This document shows, one piece after another, positions 59,799-64,000 of a DNA stretch of 64,000 nucleotides. A model generated the notes under the pieces. That model was not told the origin of the DNA. It saw only the letters and a program-made list of their open reading frames with translations, and did no database searches. The stretch comes from CAWEQW01 sp963811365. Lineage in GTDB: Bacteria > Actinomycetota > Actinomycetes > Propionibacteriales > Nocardioidaceae. The stretch lies in the NCBI GenBank assembly GCA_963811365.1, contig CAWEQW010000004.1, positions 90,335 to 154,334 of the forward strand, given 5' to 3'. Numbering within the stretch: the stretch's first letter is position 1; every line of letters begins with the position of its first letter. The translations under genes and the position numbers were made by a program.

Positions 59799-60323
59799 AT
59801 GTCGTTCGGTCCGTGCCCGGTGCGATCGCATCTCGGTGTTGTGCTCGCAGTGTGTTTCTCTGTGATCGGCGCCCTTGCCGTGACTCAGGCTCCCAGCCAG
59901 GCGGCGACCACGGGCTCCTACGTCAACAACTACGCCGGCGTTGACCCGCAGCTCTACAACGTCCGCACCTTCATGGACGGACCGACCTTCACCGCTCCTG
60001 CAGGGACTCCCGCCGGTGCCACCATCACCTCGGTCAGCGCCAGCCTGGCCTTCACTGCGCAGCCGACTGGCATGAACTACCTGGTCTACCTGTGCGCGGA
60101 CGCCGCCGACACCCAGTGCGCGAACTTTAGCCCCACTGGAAGCTGGTACGGCCAGCCCACCTGGCCGATCAGTGGCAACACGCAGCTCGCTGGGTTCCCG
60201 GCGAGCACGACTCTGCATTACGCGGTGGCGATCACTGACGGCAGCACGAGCAACATCAAGGCCGCCCTCAACCCGGCGCGCTACAGCCTTCGCCAGAACA
60301 CCACCGTCACCTACAGCTACTGA
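59799..60323 (+). CDS. Secreted hypothetical protein
   Basis: 174 residues. Signal peptide (GVVLAVCFSVIGALAVTQAP with cleavage after SQA), then a beta-rich mature part: ATTGSYVNNYAGVDPQLYNV, MDGPTFTAPAGTPAGATITS, YLVYLCADAADTQCANFSP and LNPARYSLRQNTTVTYSY. Two cysteines could pair. No family recognised. Less biased third positions (for example TTT, GCT) than the chromosomal genes suggest recent acquisition. First of two genes on the tRNA-linked island. Confidence 0.6.
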   Translation: MSFGPCPVRSHLGVVLAVCFSVIGALAVTQAPSQAATTGSYVNNYAGVDPQLYNVRTFMDGPTFTAPAGTPAGATITSVSASLAFTAQPTGMNYLVYLCADAADTQCANFSPTGSWYGQPTWPISGNTQLAGFPASTTLHYAVAITDGSTSNIKAALNPARYSLRQNTTVTYSY

Positions 60324-60344
60324 CCGCCACGGGGGACCAAACTG

Positions 60345-60734
60345 ATGAACATCAACTCTGTCGCTTCCACGGTCAGCCCGTTCGCCTTGGGCGCTGCCAC
60401 CTCGACTGCCACCAGCCAGGCCAACAGGGATGACGGTGCGCGGTACCTCGGTAGCCTTACTGCCTCTGACCGCGAGCTTGTCTTTCAGGCCACGGGCGTC
60501 AGGGTCGACACTGACCCGTCCAAGCCCGTGCCGCTGTTGGCCGTCCAGATCGGGATGGACCGCAGCAACGGCGCTTTCAGTGGCGGCCAGGATGTCTCGA
60601 TCGCCTACCTGCAGAACCTCTCCGGCACCTACAGCTCTGGCCCGGCCTTCAACCAGGCCATGGTCGACCAGCTGCAGAAGGCGATGGACTGGCTGCGCAG
60701 CGCCGGCCACAACGGCGTCGACGTCACCGTCTGA
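60345..60734 (+). CDS. Hypothetical protein, island gene
   Basis: 129 residues, starting MNINSVASTVSPFALGAATS and containing RYLGSLTASDRELVFQATGV, VPLLAVQIGMDRSNGAFSGG and MVDQLQKAMDWLRSAGHNG. No signal peptide or membrane segment. 21 nt after the secreted-protein gene, likely co-transcribed. No family recognised. Confidence 0.55.
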   Translation: MNINSVASTVSPFALGAATSTATSQANRDDGARYLGSLTASDRELVFQATGVRVDTDPSKPVPLLAVQIGMDRSNGAFSGGQDVSIAYLQNLSGTYSSGPAFNQAMVDQLQKAMDWLRSAGHNGVDVTV

Positions 60735-60810
60735 CGAATCGTCGGCGCTGCGGAGTCCTGGAAGAGCCGTCCGGGTCTCTGTCCGGCAAGGGTGCCGCGT
60801 GACGGCCGCG

Positions 60811-60999
60811 TCAGAGACGGCCGAGGACGGCGCGAAGCGCCGCCCGCAGGCCGCTCGGCCGCGCGAAGCGCGGCCCTTGATCCTTTAGAGGTGAATCCAG
60901 CAATCCGGGGAGCCGACCGTCACGGCCGGTGCGCGCCTGGCCAAAGTCGAACGCGCGCACAGCGGCATTATGCACGTGATCCGTGGGGTGCTCGGTCAT
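60811..60999 (-). pseudogene. TnpC-like start with truncated body
   Basis: ATG 60999 overlaps the tnpB-like stop by 4 nt and gives MTEHPTDHVHNAAVRAFD, the place and look of a Tn554 TnpC start, but the rest (GQARTGRDGRLPGL and on) does not resemble TnpC. The inverted repeat TTATGCACGTGATC lies within its first codons, so the gene was probably cut at that end. Confidence 0.45.
60968..60981. repeat. Inverted repeat of second tnp unit, left
   Basis: TTATGCACGTGATC; exact reverse complement at 63385-63398. Confidence 0.6.
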
Positions 61000-62284
61000 G
61001 ATGCTTCGCCTTCCGTGAGGCCGTTGAGGAGTCGCGCGTAGAGGTCGGCGCGGTGGTGTTGTCCCTTGGCTTCGGCGTCGTCGTGTTGGGCCTGCAGGGT
61101 GGGTCGGAACTCGATGCTGGTCTGGAAGAAGCTGCAGTTCTCGCAGATCGCTTCGTAGGCGCAGTCGAGCTCTGCGGGCCGGGTGCAGTGGCCGTTGCCG
61201 AGGAGTCGGTGGTGCTCGCGGCGCAGCCGGGCCATCTTCGGTCCGATGGTGTCGGCGGGCAGCGGGTCGGCGTGGGCGTAGAGGGCGTCGACCTGGTCGG
61301 TGACGGCGAAGTACTCATCGGCCACGGTGCGGGCGGCGATCTTGGCGTAGCGCAGGGTCATGTCCATGCTGCGGTGGCCGAGCATCGCGGCGATCGCTTC
61401 CAGGGACATGCCGCGGTTGATGGCTTGGGTGGCCAGGGTGTGCCGCAGCTGGTGGGGGTGGATGTGGCCGATCCCGGCCGCGGCGGCGACGTTGTTGAAG
61501 ATCCGGGTGACCGAGTGCCGGTCCGCGCCTCGGCCGTTCTCCCGGGGCAGCAGCAGCGGATGCCCGGCCGGCACGTATCGGGTGCGGTAGTCGGCGATCA
61601 GCGCCACCAGGTGCGGGTGCAGGGGCAGGTAGCGGTCCTCGCGGAGCTTGCCGACCGGGACGTGCAGCCAGGGTGCGGCGCCGATCTGGACGACGGCGTC
61701 GGCGGGCAGGGCGGTGAACTCACCGACCCGCAGGCCGGTGCGCAGCAGCACCTCGACGGTGACCCGGACCAGCAGCCGCGGGTGGGCCTGGGCGGCGCGG
61801 AGGAGCTTCGCGGCGGCGGCGTCGTCGAGTGCCTTGGGCAGCGGGTGGTCTTGGCGGGGCAGGTCGCCGGGGAACATCGGCACCCGCGGCGGTGCTTCGT
61901 CCCAGCCCCACTCGTCGATCCGGACGAAGAACATCCGCAGCGTGCCGAGCCGGTGCGCCAACGTCGCCGTGGTGACCCGGGTCTTGTTCTGTCCGGGCCG
62001 TTTCGCCAACCAGGGCTTGTAGTCCTCGACATGGCGACGGGTGACCTGGGCGGTGCTGATCACGTCGGGTGCTTACGTCGACCAGGAAGCCGGCGAAGGA
62101 ACGCAGCGCGATGTCGGCGTTGGTCACGCTGCCCGGTCGCAGCACGCAGCCGATCTGGGCAGGTAGCGGCGCATCGTCGTCCACGATCTGCGGCACCGCC
62201 GGCTCCAGCTGCTCCCAGGACGGCAGCGGAGCCAGTCCCGTTGCGGCCGCACGCCGGCCCAGTGGCGCGGGTGCCGGGGCTCAT
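60996..62284 (-). pseudogene. tnpB: TnpB-like tyrosine recombinase, frameshifted
   Basis: ATG 62284 overlaps the stop of the upstream recombinase. The frame needs shifts near 62240 (APLPSWEQLEPAVPQIVDDD, IALRSFAGFLVDVST) and near 62070; from VISTAQVTRRHVEDYKPWLA it is open to 60996 with the catalytic LLRTGLRVGEFTALPAD (Arg), HPHQLRHTLATQAINRGMSL and MLGHRSMDMTLRYAKIA motifs, and the Cys-rich tail GHCTRPAELDCAYEAICENC. Thus a second, relaxed copy of the Tn554 TnpB. Confidence 0.78.
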
Positions 62285-63325
62285 CGGACGCCGCCGGGGT
62301 AGAGCTGGGCGTCGAGGACCTCGGCGGCCTTGCGGTACTGCGAGGCGAGCCAGTCGTCGGCCAGGTGCAGGTAGATCCGGGTGGACTCGATCGAGGCGTG
62401 CCCGGCCTGGGCCTGCACCGCCTCGAGCGCCATCCCGGCTTCGCGGAGCCGGGTCAGGCAGGTGTGGCGCAGCTCGTGGCAGGTCGCGTGCGCCAGCCCG
62501 GCACGGCGGCGGGCGCCGGTGAGCATCTCGTCCAGCCCGCGCACCGACAGCGGCTTGCCCGCGGTTGGGGCCCTTGAGCACCACGAACACCCGGTCGGTG
62601 CCGCGCATCGGCCGGGCGTTCGGTGTCGAGGTAGGCGGCGACCTCGGTGAAGAACCGCGAGGACACCGGCACCAGGCGCTGGTGGCCGCCCTTGCCGTCG
62701 GCGATGAACACCCGCCGTTCCGCGACCCGCAGATCGTCCAGGCGCAGGCCGAGGACCTCGCAGCGGCGCAGCCCACCGAGCACCATCGCCGCGACCATCG
62801 CCCGGTCCCGATGGGTGCGCAGCGCGGCCGTGAGCGCGTCGACCTCGGCCGGGGTGAGGATCCGCGGCAGCCGGCGGGTCCGCCGGGTCAGCGGCACGCC
62901 CTGGCCGGGCCGGGACCGCTCCCGCCGTGTCGGCAGGCCCCGGGGCACCGGGTTCGCGGTGACCTCGCCGCGGGCCTGCAGGTAGGCGAAGAACCCCGAG
63001 ACGATCGACAACCGCCGCGCCACGGTGCTGGTCGCCACCCCGGCCGGCGTCCTCGGTCCACCGGCTGCAGTCGCGCGCGCCGGCGCGTGCCGGTGCGCTG
63101 GGCGGTGATGAACCCCAGCACGTCCGCCGGCGTCACCTCGTCCGGCGGCTTGGCCACCACGCCGAAGAACACCTTCAGGTCGTAGGCGGCCGCCAGCACC
63201 GTGTTCGGCCGACACCGGCCCTCGAGGAACTCCAGATACTCATCGACCAGCGGCATCCCCAGCCGCAGCACCGGCTCCCCGGACGGCCCTCGAGAACGGA
63301 TCAGACACGGATCGGACAGGGACAT
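62281..63325 (-). pseudogene. tnpA: TnpA-like tyrosine recombinase, frameshifted
   Basis: ATG 63325 starts MSLSDPCLIRSRGPSG, LVDEYLEFLEGRCRPNTVLA; a shift near 63070 leads to TVARRLSIVSGFFAYLQARG, MVLGGLRRCEVLGLRLDDLR (Arg) and VFIADGKGGHQRLVPVSSRF, and another near 62600 to CHELRHTCLTRLREAGMALE (HxxR) and QAGHASIESTRIYLHLADDW (His, Tyr) with stop at 62281. At least two indels prevent expression of the whole protein. Confidence 0.78.
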
Positions 63326-63384
63326 CTCGAGGCCTCCAGCTCCGTCGACAGGCAGCCACAACGGCTGGTCGAAATGTCCTGGAA

Positions 63385-63398
63385 GATCACGTGCATAA
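63385..63398. repeat. Inverted repeat of second tnp unit, right
   Basis: GATCACGTGCATAA, 60 nt upstream of the tnpA-like start; exact reverse complement of 60968-60981. Confidence 0.6.
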
Positions 63399-63459
63399 CA
63401 AGCATGAGAGTGCGTTGCGACTTGGTCTCTGCTTCCCGGCCACAAGTCCGAGGAGACGT

Positions 63460-63953
63460 TCAACGGCCGGTTTGTCCATCGGTTAGTTCGCGCAGAATGT
63501 CAGCGTGCCCGGCGTGCCGGGCGATCTCTTCCACCAGGTGGGCCAGTACCCACGCATCGACACCCGACCATGGCGTGGCACGTCGAGGACCGACAGCCCG
63601 TCCGGGTCAGGGCGCGCCTGCACGATCTCACGCGTACGCCTGGTGGTGTCTGCCAGCAGCGCGCTCACCGTTGCGGTCGTCTCGTCGTCAAGGTCGTCCT
63701 CATCGGGCAACTCCTCCCGAGTCAGTTCGCCACTGAAGAAGTGATGCAGCCACAGCACTTGCGCCGCGGCGACGTGCTTGACCAGCCACAGCAACGTCGT
63801 TCCGGACGAAACGAGGGGTCGGCGTACCTCCTCCTCCGACAAACCCTCCAGCTTGCGCGCCATCGAGTCACACAAGTACTCCACGAACCGCAGTCGAGTC
63901 TCGATCTCGCCCGCCTCAAAGCGCTCTGGCTTTCGATCACCTCTCACGGACAT
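63460..63953 (-). pseudogene. DinB/DUF664 family protein, one frameshift
   Basis: MSVRGDRKPERFEAGEIETR, LRFVEYLCDSMARKLEGLSE, LLWLVKHVAAAQVLWLHHFF and TREIVQARPDPDGLSVLDVP are DUF664-like (first His in VKHV, second in LHHFF). After VSMRGY the frame is off; WVLAHLVEEIARHAGHADIL, RELTDGQTGR and stop at 63460 are in the next frame and supply the last metal-site histidines. About 164 residues if intact. A related gene is at 29.4 kb. Confidence 0.75.
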
Positions 63954-64000
63954 GCACCCTAAAGCGGACGTCCAGTTACCGTCGATGCCGGCGGCATGAC

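Overview
The window is high-GC DNA with strong G/C preference at third codon positions, many GTG starts, and at least eight genes whose start codon lies 6-7 nt after a TANNNT -10 box (leaderless arrangement). Gene content (split three-gene proton-translocating transhydrogenase, tRNA adenosine deaminase plus its small actinobacterial partner, VKOR plus thiol oxidoreductase pair, LytR C-terminal protein, DUF3054, DUF2254) indicates an actinobacterium, probably of the Nocardioidaceae/Propionibacteriales kind. The genus cannot be fixed from sequence reading alone.

Layout. 0-31.7 kb is mostly ordinary chromosome: membrane proteins, a methyltransferase, a decayed enoyl-CoA hydratase, a hydrolase/LuxR fusion, rhodanese, NYN nuclease-like protein, K+/H+ antiporter, aldose epimerase, a D,D-carboxypeptidase, VKOR/thioredoxin-like pair, an arsenic resistance locus (arsI, two arsR, acr3, arsC), a lactonase/dehydrogenase operon, tRNA-Ser(CGA), tadA, upp, the pntB-pntAB-pntAA operon, a DUF480-methyltransferase fusion, DinB and AhpD-like proteins and an L,D-transpeptidase. 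32.3-39.6 kb is one tight minus-strand operon: TusA-like, MvhD-like, DsrE-like, a 908-residue HdrA carrying an internal GltD module, a classical HdrA, an 88-residue unknown and an HdrC-HdrE (QmoC-like) membrane protein. This is the most interesting locus: a heterodisulfide-reductase/Qmo-like electron-transfer complex coupled to sulfur-carrier proteins, without HdrB, AprAB or Sat nearby.

From 40 kb the window becomes accessory: a broken proton-pumping P-type ATPase, two universal stress proteins, an intact IS3 element, an arylsulfatase, an APC permease with a long structured leader, and a hydrolase. From about 52 kb it is a mobile-element scrap yard: a lipoprotein gene with an internal amber codon, a HIRAN/HipA-kinase pair cut by an IS fragment, a Tn554-type tnpA-tnpB-tnpC unit wedged between halves of two different IS3 transposases at the same conserved codons, a NUDIX gene remnant, a 3' fragment of tRNA-Ser(GGA) that looks like an attachment site, two unknown island genes, and a second, frameshifted tnpAB unit with inverted repeats.

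Many otherwise well-conserved genes (galM, acr3, arsC, adh, tadA, DUF480-methyltransferase, DinB) carry single-base frameshifts. Because tadA is essential in most bacteria, sequencing or assembly indels are a serious alternative to real decay, and those entries should be read that way.
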